DNA of 38,353 nucleotides from CAYRTV01 sp964505785 (GTDB taxonomy: Bacteria > Acidobacteriota > Aminicenantia > Aminicenantales > Aminicenantaceae): positions 1-38,353 of the forward strand of contig CAZDJZ010000023.1 in NCBI GenBank assembly GCA_964505785.1. The letters are read 5' to 3'. Within the stretch, counting starts at the first letter, position 1, and each line of letters begins with the position of its first letter. Below, one piece after another: positions 1 to 7,637 of this stretch. Position numbers and translations under genes: made by a program. The notes below the pieces were generated by a model that did no database searches, was not told the origin of the DNA, and worked only from the letters and a program-made list of their open reading frames with translations.

Positions 1-58
1 TTAAAAACGGGAATTTCAAAAGTCACCAAGCGGGATTTTTAATTGTCGCTCATCATTA

Positions 59-1114
59 CCTGCTTTTGGAGGAGCCGCGGCTGTTGGAGAAAATATTATT
101 GAGCAATTAAAAGATGAATTTGATTTTACTGTTTATTCTGTTTCTTCACATACATCTTTGAAACCAGGAAAGTATAATAATTCTTACAAACAAGTAGTCT
201 ATAGGGCATTTCCATTAAAAAAATTGAATACTTTAATTTATTACATTCATAGTGCTATAAATATTTTTTTATTCAAACGATTTGATTTGATCCATTTACA
301 TCATAGAGATGCTGCATTTTTGATTCCGTTCTTGAAAATAAAAACGCCTGTAATACTGACTGTTCATGGATTTGGAACTGAAGAATTATCTAATAAATGG
401 CAAAATTATAAAATATATTTTCTTTTACAGGAAATGTATTTTCTAAAGTATGCAAATGCTATTACTACTATGTCATTAAAAGAAAAGGAAAAAATTGAAA
501 AAATAATTGCAAATAAAATAAAAGTTCAACATATTCCAAATGCTGTAAGAATACCTAGAGCTCAAAAAATTGGAAATAACTCGCATGTTTTATTTGCGGC
601 CAGCCGGATTGTTTCCTTTAAAGGATGTGATATTTTTATCAAAGCTTTAAAAAAAATTAATTATAGAAACAAAGCAATAGTTATAGGTGATCTTGATTAT
701 TCAAAAAAATATAAATCTTACATATTAAATCTAGCCAATGGACTTGATGTTGAATTCTTAGGATTAATAAAAAATAAAATAACATTGAATTCATATATAA
801 AAAAGTCAAAATTGTTTGTATTGCCATCAATACGTGAAGCAATGTCAATGATGCTTCTAGAGGTTGCGGCTTATGGAATTCCTATTATTTGTAGTGATAT
901 ACCTGGTAATAAGTCTATTTTTGAAAAGGATGAAGTTGTGTTTTTTAGGAATAAAAATTATTTAGATCTTGCAGAAAAAATTAATTATTCCTTAAAAAAT
1001 TATAATATGGTTCAAATTAAAGCACAAAGAGCGAGGAAAAAAATAATCCGTAAATACGATATCAAGAAAATTTCTTTGGACTATCTCGAATTATATAATT
1101 CCTTCATTTCTTAG
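59..1114 (+). CDS. GT4 family glycosyltransferase, 5' end frameshifted
   Basis: Probable cytoplasmic retaining glycosyltransferase (GT4, GT-B fold) that adds a sugar to a lipid-linked glycan. Visible are the mid-protein 'VHGFGTE' segment, the 'PNAV' linker, 'AASRIVSFKGCDIFIKAL' opening the C-terminal Rossmann domain, and the donor-binding E-x7-E motif in 'REAMSMMLLEVAAYGIP'. The first formal start in this frame is TTG at 158, which would remove the conserved N-terminus. Upstream codons in the same frame read PAFGGAAAVGENIIEQLK, the usual N-terminal acceptor loop, and frame +3 just before it reads FLIVAHHY. One extra base near 59-60 would fuse them into the family pattern 'IVAHHYPAFGG'. I read this as a one-base deletion, either a real frameshift or a sequence error, with the true start before the window. 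Clearly AT-rich compared with genes after 5262. Acceptor and sugar are unknown. Confidence 0.8.
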   Translation, partial: PAFGGAAAVGENIIEQLKDEFDFTVYSVSSHTSLKPGKYNNSYKQVVYRAFPLKKLNTLIYYIHSAINIFLFKRFDLIHLHHRDAAFLIPFLKIKTPVILTVHGFGTEELSNKWQNYKIYFLLQEMYFLKYANAITTMSLKEKEKIEKIIANKIKVQHIPNAVRIPRAQKIGNNSHVLFAASRIVSFKGCDIFIKALKKINYRNKAIVIGDLDYSKKYKSYILNLANGLDVEFLGLIKNKITLNSYIKKSKLFVLPSIREAMSMMLLEVAAYGIPIICSDIPGNKSIFEKDEVVFFRNKNYLDLAEKINYSLKNYNMVQIKAQRARKKIIRKYDIKKISLDYLELYNSFIS

Positions 1115-1184
1115 ATATTAAAAAGAATTTACCTGCGCTTAGAATTAACAATTTAATCATTACATTTATATCTTGGAGATAAAT

Positions 1185-2222
1185 ATGTTAATAAGAAAAC
1201 AAAAAATCCCTATAAAAGATATTCTTTTTTTTGGAATGTTGCCTCCTTTTATAAAAAAAATAATATACAGATTAAAGGGATACAAAATTGGGAAAAAAGT
1301 ATCTTTTGGATTCGGCAGCGTGATAAAAGGGAATGATGTTGATATTGGTGATAATTCCAAATTTGGGTTTTTCAGCATATTAAGGGGGAGGGAAATAAAA
1401 ATCGGTAGATTTGTGAATATTGGTACTGCTTCAATCATAGATACCCCTAAAATTTATATTGATGATGATGCAAGAATAAATGAGCAGGTTTATGTTGGAG
1501 GTTTATCAACTCCAAATTCATATTTTAAGCTGGGAAAAAGAACAATAATAATGCAGCTATCATTTATTAATGCTGCTATGCCGATAGAAATCGGAGATGA
1601 TACAGGTATTGGAGGGCATTGCTTGCTATTTACTCATGGTTCCTGGCTTCCAGAGATTGATGGATTTCCTGTTACTTTTGCTCCAATTAAATTAGGAAAA
1701 AGAGTTTGGTTGCCCTGGCGGGTTTTTATTATGCCGGGTGTTAATGTAGGAGATAATGTTGTTATTGGGGCTAATTCATTGGTGAATAAAGACTTGCCAA
1801 GTAATTGTTTAGCAGCTGGATCGCCAGTAAAAGTGATTGCAGAGGATTATCCTAAAGAATTAAGTGAAAGTAAAAAAAGGAAAATTTTTAATAGAATTAT
1901 TGAAGAATTTATTTCCTATTTGAATTTTAATAATTTGAAAGCTAGGATTGATGAAACTGAGTCTGGGAAGTATATGTTTATTAATTCTAAGGCTCGAAGT
2001 ACTGCGATTATTTTGTTTGAAAAAACAGAAGTTGCGCCTAAAACAAGCGATAATGTTTTAGTTTTGTATTATGAAGAAGACATCGATAATATGTATCAAA
2101 ATGAGAATTTCAAAATGATCATTTCTATTCCGAATAGAGAACGGATTGGCACATCAAAGATTGGTGAGGAAATAACAAGATTTTTCTCAAGATATGGCAT
2201 TCGATTCAATCGCATTGATTAA
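1185..2222 (+). CDS. Hexapeptide-repeat (LbetaH) acyltransferase
   Basis: Likely O- or N-acetyltransferase acting on a sugar of the polysaccharide, of the WcaF/LacA/maltose acetyltransferase kind. Residues ~30-215 show left-handed beta-helix hexapeptide periodicity (IGKKVSFGFGSVIKGNDVDIGD, IKIGRFVNIG, IEIGDDTGIGG). The typical end is present: 'PGVNVGDNVVIGANSLVNKDLPSNCLAAGSPVKVI'. The catalytic-type His is in 'LLFTHGS'. A C-terminal stretch of about 115 residues after the helix is longer than in common members and I do not recognise it. I chose ATG 1185 because GGAG at 1175-1178 lies six bases upstream; a TTG at 1173 in the same frame would swallow that site. It sits 70 bp after the glycosyltransferase, same strand, similar AT-rich composition, so probably one operon. 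Substrate unknown. Confidence 0.82.
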   Translation: MLIRKQKIPIKDILFFGMLPPFIKKIIYRLKGYKIGKKVSFGFGSVIKGNDVDIGDNSKFGFFSILRGREIKIGRFVNIGTASIIDTPKIYIDDDARINEQVYVGGLSTPNSYFKLGKRTIIMQLSFINAAMPIEIGDDTGIGGHCLLFTHGSWLPEIDGFPVTFAPIKLGKRVWLPWRVFIMPGVNVGDNVVIGANSLVNKDLPSNCLAAGSPVKVIAEDYPKELSESKKRKIFNRIIEEFISYLNFNNLKARIDETESGKYMFINSKARSTAIILFEKTEVAPKTSDNVLVLYYEEDIDNMYQNENFKMIISIPNRERIGTSKIGEEITRFFSRYGIRFNRID

Positions 2223-2237
2223 TAATTAAATTGCAAT

Positions 2238-2993
2238 ATGGATAAAGATTTCTCAATTGTAATATATAAAAAATTGATCGAAACGATTCTATCAAATAAT
2301 TTTGATGTATTGACTGTCCAGGATTATTTTACGAATAAAATAGCTAACAAAATAATAATCCTCAAACATGATGTTGATAAACTAATTAAAAGAAGCAAAA
2401 AAATGGCAGAAGTTGAATTAAAATTAGGGATAAAATCTTCATATTTTTTTCGATCAAAATTTATTAAAAATAAAGATATTAGGCAAATAAGTGATTTTGG
2501 ACATGAGGTCGGGTATCACTATGAAGATTTAGCAGTTGCCAATGGGAATAGTTCTAAAGCAATTAATTTATTCGAATCAAACCTTGGAAGATTCAGAAAG
2601 AATTATTCAATCAAAACCATATGCATGCATGGCAGCCCGTTGTCCAAATACGATAACCGGGAATTATGGAATGTTTATGACTATCGGGATTACGGCATCA
2701 TCGGTGAACCGTATTTTGATATTGATTTCAATGAAGTATTATATTTGACCGATACTGGGAGAGCCTGGAATACTTCAAAGGGGAATGTGCGGGATCGGGT
2801 ACAGTCCAGATTTAACTATAATTTCAAATCGACTCATGACATTATCCGTGCTTTAGAAAATGAGGAACTGCCGGATAAGATTATGCTGAATGTGCATCCG
2901 CATCGGTGGTTCGACAACTATTTTCTCTGGACCAAAGAATTAGTCTTCCAAAAGACAAAAAATATAATAAAATCATTTCTTCCTTCAAGGTAA
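2238..2993 (+). CDS. Polysaccharide deacetylase-like protein (HDVD type)
   Basis: Probable NodB/CE4-like carbohydrate deacetylase of about 251 residues, predicted cytoplasmic since no signal peptide is seen. The catalytic-type Asp pair is in 'ILKHDVDKL' near residue 45. The metal-binding histidines are probably in 'GHEVGYHYEDL', with further conserved-looking motifs 'CMHGSPLS' and 'NVHPHRW'. The motif set departs from classical TFDDG/HTxxH enzymes, so activity is inferred. It starts 15 bases after the acyltransferase with no obvious Shine-Dalgarno, suggesting translational coupling. A second, more canonical deacetylase follows directly. In the locus it would remove an N-acetyl group from a lipid-linked or nucleotide-linked sugar. 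A catalytically altered or sugar-binding-only role is possible. Confidence 0.72.
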   Translation: MDKDFSIVIYKKLIETILSNNFDVLTVQDYFTNKIANKIIILKHDVDKLIKRSKKMAEVELKLGIKSSYFFRSKFIKNKDIRQISDFGHEVGYHYEDLAVANGNSSKAINLFESNLGRFRKNYSIKTICMHGSPLSKYDNRELWNVYDYRDYGIIGEPYFDIDFNEVLYLTDTGRAWNTSKGNVRDRVQSRFNYNFKSTHDIIRALENEELPDKIMLNVHPHRWFDNYFLWTKELVFQKTKNIIKSFLPSR

Positions 2994-2997
2994 AGTC

Positions 2998-3930
2998 ATA
3001 AATAATAAAAATAAATATTGTCTTTGGACCACGGATGTAGAAACCACATCTATTTGGTTTAATCGTTTAGAGGATTATATTGCTGAGATTATTATATCCA
3101 AGAGTTTGCCTTTACTTTTGGATCTATATGACTCATTTGATATTCGCTCTACATTTTTTTTTACTGGATATATTGCAAAAAAGTTTCCCCAAGTAGTTTT
3201 ATTGGCTTCTCAAAGAGGACACGAAGTCGCCAGCCATGGATTATCCCATGAAAAAGAACATGGATTTGATGTTTTAAGTTATAAGGAACAGAAATGCCAT
3301 TTAAGCGAATCAAAAAAAATATTAGAAGATATTGCAGGAAAAGAAGTCATTAGCTTCAGGGCTCCGGCATTGCGTGTGAATGGGTATACTGCTTTAGCCT
3401 TGGCTGAAACAGGATATCAAATTGACAGCTCTGTAGCATCTCAAAGATTCGATTTGTTCATGTCGTTTGGGATAAAAAATAAGATCAAATGGTTTAAAGC
3501 ACCAAGACTTCCTTATTTAACAGCAGAAGATAATTTAATGAAAAGAGGAAAGGGACCTATTGCTGAGGTTCCGCTTTCAGCATGGGTTTTCCCATATGTG
3601 GGAACCACAATGAGGATATTTCCATTTATTACAAAAATTGTCAGAAATTTATTGATAATGGAGAATTTGATTAATAATAAACCTATTGTTTTTGATATCC
3701 ACCCTAATGAATTTATCGATGAATCAGGGAAAGAGAGAAAGATTGAAAAAAGATCCAGTTCCATTCTGGAATATTTTTTTACAGATATTTTGCGGTCTAA
3801 ATTAAAAGCCAAAAATTTGGGATTAGAGGCGGCCGAATTATTACAGAATGAATTATCTGTTTTTAAAGAAAAAAAATACCTAGCTGTTACTGTTCGAGAT
3901 TATTGCAGAGAAACAGGATTGTTGAAATGA
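2998..3930 (+). CDS. Polysaccharide deacetylase (NodB/CE4 domain), non-ATG start
   Basis: Canonical CE4 motifs are present: 'WTTDVETTS' (catalytic Asp pair, motif 1), 'GHEVASHGLSHE' (H-x3-H metal motif), 'SFRAPALRVN' (motif 3 Arg/Pro) and 'DIHPNEF' near the C-terminus. It resembles the polysaccharide deacetylases of exopolysaccharide loci with a C-terminal DUF3473-like part. The first ATG/GTG/TTG in frame is TTG at 3106, but that would delete motif 1. The frame is open back to 2971 and contains no standard start before 3106. ATA at 2998, ten bases behind AAGG (2987-2990), is the best-placed candidate and gives 310 residues. It lies 4 bases after the previous stop, and its own stop overlaps the next start (ATGA at 3927-3930), so it is firmly inside an operon. 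Function is confident; the start is not. Confidence 0.78.
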   Translation: MNNKNKYCLWTTDVETTSIWFNRLEDYIAEIIISKSLPLLLDLYDSFDIRSTFFFTGYIAKKFPQVVLLASQRGHEVASHGLSHEKEHGFDVLSYKEQKCHLSESKKILEDIAGKEVISFRAPALRVNGYTALALAETGYQIDSSVASQRFDLFMSFGIKNKIKWFKAPRLPYLTAEDNLMKRGKGPIAEVPLSAWVFPYVGTTMRIFPFITKIVRNLLIMENLINNKPIVFDIHPNEFIDESGKERKIEKRSSSILEYFFTDILRSKLKAKNLGLEAAELLQNELSVFKEKKYLAVTVRDYCRETGLLK

Positions 3931-4742
3931 GGATTTTTATTATTACTATGGATGATCCGCTGCAGACTAATAAATTTATCAAGCAGATCATCCAGCACAG
4001 AAAGCAGGACATTATTGGCCTGGCAGTACCAAAAGGTGATCGTTTAACCATAGGTAAAAAGCATTCCAAAGGTGTTTATTTGCTTTCATTGTTTATGATC
4101 ATGGGTCCATTTTGTTTCATAGGGAATGCATTTAAAGTTTTTATTTATAAGACCAGAGAACAGCTTTCAAAATATTTTCCTTTCATTTCTTCTACCTCAA
4201 TAAAAAGCTTCGCTGAAAGAGAGGATATTCAAACTTATAAAATAAAATCACCCAATGGAAAAAAATTTCTCAATGAATTAAAAGAAATAAAGCCTGATGT
4301 CATCATCAATCAGAGCCAATGCCTTTTAAAAGAAGATCTGCTTTCTATACCAAAAATTGGTGTTATCAATCGGCATAATGCTTTGCTCCCAAAAAACAGA
4401 GGCCGGTTATCGCCGTTTTGGGTGCTGCATAAAAAAGAAAAAGAAACAGGTGTATCCATCCATTTTGTTGAAGCTGAATTAGATTCTGGAGATATTATCA
4501 TCCAGAAAAAAATAGACATAGGAAAAAAAGACAATTTTAATTCATTGGTTAAGAAAAGCTATCAAATAGCGGCTGATGCTATGCTGGAAGCTTTGGATAA
4601 ATTGGAGAATCAGGATTTTGAAATAATCCATAATGATAACTCTCTGGCGACGTATAATTCGATTCCTGCAGTTCGGGATGCGATTAGCTACCGGTTATCA
4701 AGGGTAAAAGGATTGTTAAAAAGACTTCAACCTATAAGATGA
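3927..4742 (+). CDS. Formyltransferase-family protein (sugar N-formyltransferase-like)
   Basis: Contains the formyl-transferase core of methionyl-tRNA and sugar-amine formyltransferases. 'GVINRHNALLPKNRGRLSPFW' carries the N-x-H pair and the P-x-xRG loop, and 'ETGVSIHFVEAELDSGDIIIQ' carries the catalytic Asp. At about 271 residues it lacks the C-terminal OB-fold expected of tRNA enzymes, which favours a sugar substrate with N10-formyl-tetrahydrofolate as donor. ATG 3927 overlaps the deacetylase stop by four bases, indicating translational coupling. TTG 3903 in the same frame is unlikely to be used. Context suggests it formylates the amine exposed by the deacetylase just upstream. It is the last gene of the AT-rich block and is followed by repeat-rich DNA. 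Confidence 0.78.
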   Translation: MRIFIITMDDPLQTNKFIKQIIQHRKQDIIGLAVPKGDRLTIGKKHSKGVYLLSLFMIMGPFCFIGNAFKVFIYKTREQLSKYFPFISSTSIKSFAEREDIQTYKIKSPNGKKFLNELKEIKPDVIINQSQCLLKEDLLSIPKIGVINRHNALLPKNRGRLSPFWVLHKKEKETGVSIHFVEAELDSGDIIIQKKIDIGKKDNFNSLVKKSYQIAADAMLEALDKLENQDFEIIHNDNSLATYNSIPAVRDAISYRLSRVKGLLKRLQPIR

Positions 4743-5261
4743 TGGTCGTTTGGGATCCTTCGCTTTTCTCAGGATGACAAGGCGAGGCAGTCTAAGATTG
4801 CGACGGCTTGCTCTGCAAGCCTCGCAATGACATGGGGGGCGGCTCGAATAATCGGTTACGTTTTATTCGGCGATGTAGTCTAAGATTCCCGTCATTTCGT
4901 TCCGGGAATGACATATTTTATTTCGTTTGGGATGACTAGGCGAGGCAGTCTAAGATTGCGACGGCTTGCTCCGCAAGCCTCGCAATGACTTGGGGAGCGG
5001 CTCGAATAATAGGGGCCGTTTTATTTGGCGAAGCAGTCTAAGATTCCCGACACTTCGTTCCGGGAATGACATATTTTATTTCTTTGGGATGAATAGGCGA
5101 GGTAGTCTAAGATTGCGACGGCTTGCTCCGCAAGCCTCGCAATGACTTGGGGGGCTTACTCGAATAGTCGATTACTTTTTATTTGGCGATGTAGTCTAAG
5201 ATTGCGACGGGGCCTTCGGCCCCTCGCAATGACTATAGTGATTCGGGGATGACAATCTGAT
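4743..5261. repeat. Cluster of REP-like hairpin elements
   Basis: No gene seen. At least six tandem-like elements occur, each framed by GTCTAAGATT on the left and AATGAC(A) on the right, enclosing self-complementary arms. One arm type reads TTGCGACGGCTTGCTC with CGCAAGCCTCGCAATGAC (near 4780, 4945, 5110). A second reads TTCCCGTCATTTCG with TTCCGGGAATGAC (near 4885, 5042). A third has GGGGCCTTCGGCCCC (5198-5230). Between them recur 'GGCTCGAATAAT' and 'TTTTATTTGGCGA'. They look like non-coding palindromic elements; a transcription-termination or mRNA-end role for the operon ending at 4742 is possible. Confidence 0.75.
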
Positions 5262-6809
5262 ATGAAAACCCGTAAAAAAATCCAAGTCATTGTTATGGAC
5301 TTTATCCTGCTGAGTCTGTGCTATTTTGGATCGGTTTTGATTAAGAGAGGATATCTGGATTTAGACCGGGATTATCAGCTGCTCTTCGCGGTTCTTGTGG
5401 GATCATGGATTCTTTCTTCATCTTTATCCGGCAAGTTCAAAATCGACCGGCCCAGTTCGTTTATGGCCGGGGTGGGCCATATCCTGCGGTCTTTCCTCTA
5501 TTTTGCTGTTATCCTGTTCTTCGGGCTTTATATCTTCCAGCTCTTCGGCTATTCCCGTTTCATTCTTCTCTTCACTGTCGGTGCCTACCTGGTCCTGGAG
5601 GTCTTTTTCTTCTGGATCTTCTACTTGCTCCGCTGGGGGCCGAATGTGGAACTGGAAGGTGTGAACCTTGAGGAGCTTAAAAGCGAAGCGGATGAGTCGA
5701 GAAAACAGGAAGTCCATGTTCGGATTGATACGCCTAACCGGGAGGTCCATGATCCGTTTAAGGACAGATTAAAAGAGAAGTATCTGGAGGATCAGAAAGA
5801 GGTCTTCGACTTCATCGATCAAACCATCAACCTGGATTCAATTTCCACCAGCGAAGCGCTGATGCTGCAGACGGATACCCGGGAGACGGTCAACGGCTTC
5901 ATGGGCTATCATCTGGAATTAATCGCGAATCTGTCGAAGCTCAATAACCTGAACCGGATCAATAAATTCCTGGTGGCGGTTAATGAGAAGCTGACCTGGG
6001 GGGGATATTTTGTGGGGAAAGTGGAAACCCTGGAGCAGCGGTTCAGACGGAAGTTTTCCCGGTATCCGAAGTTCCTGCGGGGATGTAGATATGTGGCAGA
6101 TTTTTTCTGGCACAGAGTGTGCCCGAAAGTACCGGGGATGACGAAGGTGTACTTTCTCTGTCACGGCAAAGGGCGGAGGGCTATTTCTAAGACCGAGGTC
6201 TTGGGGCGGCTTCATTTCTGCGGATTCAATATTGTGAAGATGCAGGAGATCGATAACCTTTTGTACTTTGTGGTGAAAAAGGCCAGGCCGGCCTTACGGT
6301 TTAATGTCAATTCCTGGGGCTTGATGTTTAAGCAGAAGCGGGTCGGGCGGAACGGGGATTATATCTATACCTATAAGCTGCGGACCATGCATCCTTATTC
6401 CGAGTACCTGCATACGTATATGCTGGATACCCATCAGTTGAATGATTTGGGGAAGATTGAAAATGATAGCCGGATTACCGAATGGGGCCATGTGATGCGG
6501 AAGTACTGGATCGATGAGCTGCCGATGATTGTCAACTGGCTGCAGGGGGATTTAAAGCTTGTGGGATTAAGGCCTATAAGCCGGAGCTTTATGGACATTT
6601 ATCCGGATGATTTAAAAAAGGAGCGGGTTAAGTTTAAACCGGGGCTGGTGCCTTCGCTTTATTATGATTTGCCGCGGTCAACCGATGAGATCTGGGAGTC
6701 GGAGAGGCGGTATATTGAGCGGTATTCCAAGAAGCCTTTTCGTACGGATTTGAAATATTTGTTTAAAGTTTTTTATAATATTGCTTTTAGAGGAGCGAGG
6801 AGTGGATAA
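5262..6809 (+). CDS. Polyprenyl-phosphate sugar-1-phosphate transferase (initiating enzyme)
   Basis: Starts polysaccharide synthesis by transferring a sugar-1-phosphate from a nucleotide sugar to undecaprenyl phosphate at the inner membrane. The C-terminal bacterial sugar transferase domain (about residues 345-510) shows 'KQKRVGRNGDYIYTYKLRTM', 'YWIDELPMIVNWLQGDLKLVGLRP' with the Asp418-Glu419 catalytic dyad, and 'FKPGLVPSLY'. About four hydrophobic segments lie in residues 5-125. The middle (about 160-340) includes 'NEKLTWGGYFVGKVETLEQR' and 'GRRAISKTEVLGRLHFCGF', a region shared with sugar transferases I recall from Bacteroidota, resembling a degenerate methyltransferase fold. The segment normally preceding the catalytic domain in short PglC-type enzymes is thus replaced. 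ATG 5262 begins right after a repeat element with no good Shine-Dalgarno. GC content is higher than in the upstream genes. Confidence 0.87.
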   Translation: MKTRKKIQVIVMDFILLSLCYFGSVLIKRGYLDLDRDYQLLFAVLVGSWILSSSLSGKFKIDRPSSFMAGVGHILRSFLYFAVILFFGLYIFQLFGYSRFILLFTVGAYLVLEVFFFWIFYLLRWGPNVELEGVNLEELKSEADESRKQEVHVRIDTPNREVHDPFKDRLKEKYLEDQKEVFDFIDQTINLDSISTSEALMLQTDTRETVNGFMGYHLELIANLSKLNNLNRINKFLVAVNEKLTWGGYFVGKVETLEQRFRRKFSRYPKFLRGCRYVADFFWHRVCPKVPGMTKVYFLCHGKGRRAISKTEVLGRLHFCGFNIVKMQEIDNLLYFVVKKARPALRFNVNSWGLMFKQKRVGRNGDYIYTYKLRTMHPYSEYLHTYMLDTHQLNDLGKIENDSRITEWGHVMRKYWIDELPMIVNWLQGDLKLVGLRPISRSFMDIYPDDLKKERVKFKPGLVPSLYYDLPRSTDEIWESERRYIERYSKKPFRTDLKYLFKVFYNIAFRGARSG

Positions 6810-6883
6810 GAAACGATTACTTGATGACGAGAAAGAGACGAGATTGCGGTGGCAATTATATCTGGAAAGGAACAGTAATAATC

Positions 6884-7615
6884 CGCAAAACGCAAAACGC
6901 GAAACGCAAAACGCTTTAAAACCGAGACTTTGCGATTCAGAGTTGCAGAGCAGCTGATTATTGAGTCTGCGGATATTTGGAGTTGGTAAAGTCGCAAAAC
7001 GCAAAACGCGAAACGCTTTAGAACCGATTAGTTTTCGGTTCATAATAAAAAATCAGTTCATATTTGGCTTTGCGGATATTTGTGATGTTAGATTCGCAAA
7101 ACGCAAAACGCAAAACGCTTTAAAACCGAGACTTTGCGATTCAGAGTTGAACACCAGCTAATTCTAAGCTATGCGGATATTTGAAAGCAGTAAAAACGTG
7201 AAACGCGTTATTTGGTGAATCGTGAGTCGTGAATCGTGAATCGATTGGGGAAGAGTAGTCGATTCTTTGAGACTATGTAAGATGTTGAAGAATCCGCAAA
7301 ACGCGAAACGCAAAACGCTTTAGAACCGATCAGTATTTGATTCACCTATAGTAAGCAGCCAATTCTTTACTATGCGAATAATTGGAGTCGGAGAAATCGC
7401 GAAACGCAAAACGCAAAACGCGAAACGCAAAACGCTTTAAAACCCATACTTTTCGATTCAGAGTTGCAGAGTAGCTAATTATTGAGTCTGCGGATATTTC
7501 AATCATTATAATTCGCGAAACGCAAAACGCAAAACGCTTTTAAACCGATTAGTATTCGATTCACCTATAGTAGGCAGCTAATTCTTGACTATGCGAATAT
7601 TTTTCTGGTGAGTGG
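6884..7615. repeat. Array 1 of ~100-bp heptamer-headed repeats (six units)
   Basis: Fills most of the 828-bp gap; no gene seen. Units start at 6884, 6993, 7095, 7295, 7398 and 7514. Each begins with two to five copies of CGCAAAA or CGCGAAA, then CGCTTTARAACC, a TTCGATTCA-like box, a variable part, and ends in TGCGGATATTTGGAG or TGCGAATATT. Two body types alternate. Type I has GATTCAGAGTTGCAGAG then GCTGATTATTGAGTCTG (units 1, 3, 5). Type II has GATTCACCTATAGTARGCAG-like bodies (units 2, 4, 6). The real period is therefore about 210 bp. A 100-bp unrelated spacer separates units 3 and 4. The same family reappears at 8985-9250 and 38251-38353. Confidence 0.9.
7215..7242. repeat. Heptanucleotide tandem repeat GTGAATC x4
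   Basis: Four heptamers in a row: GTGAATC, GTGAGTC, GTGAATC, GTGAATC. It lies in the spacer between units 3 and 4 of the CGCAAAA array, so two unrelated seven-base repeats are adjacent. Confidence 0.9.
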
Positions 7616-7637
7616 AGAGGGATGAGGAAATAGAAGA

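Noticed and set aside
6884..7615. CRISPR array
   Set aside because: The regular ~100-bp spacing is tempting, but the 'spacers' are themselves similar in alternating classes, the repeat head varies from two to five heptamers, and no cas gene is present.
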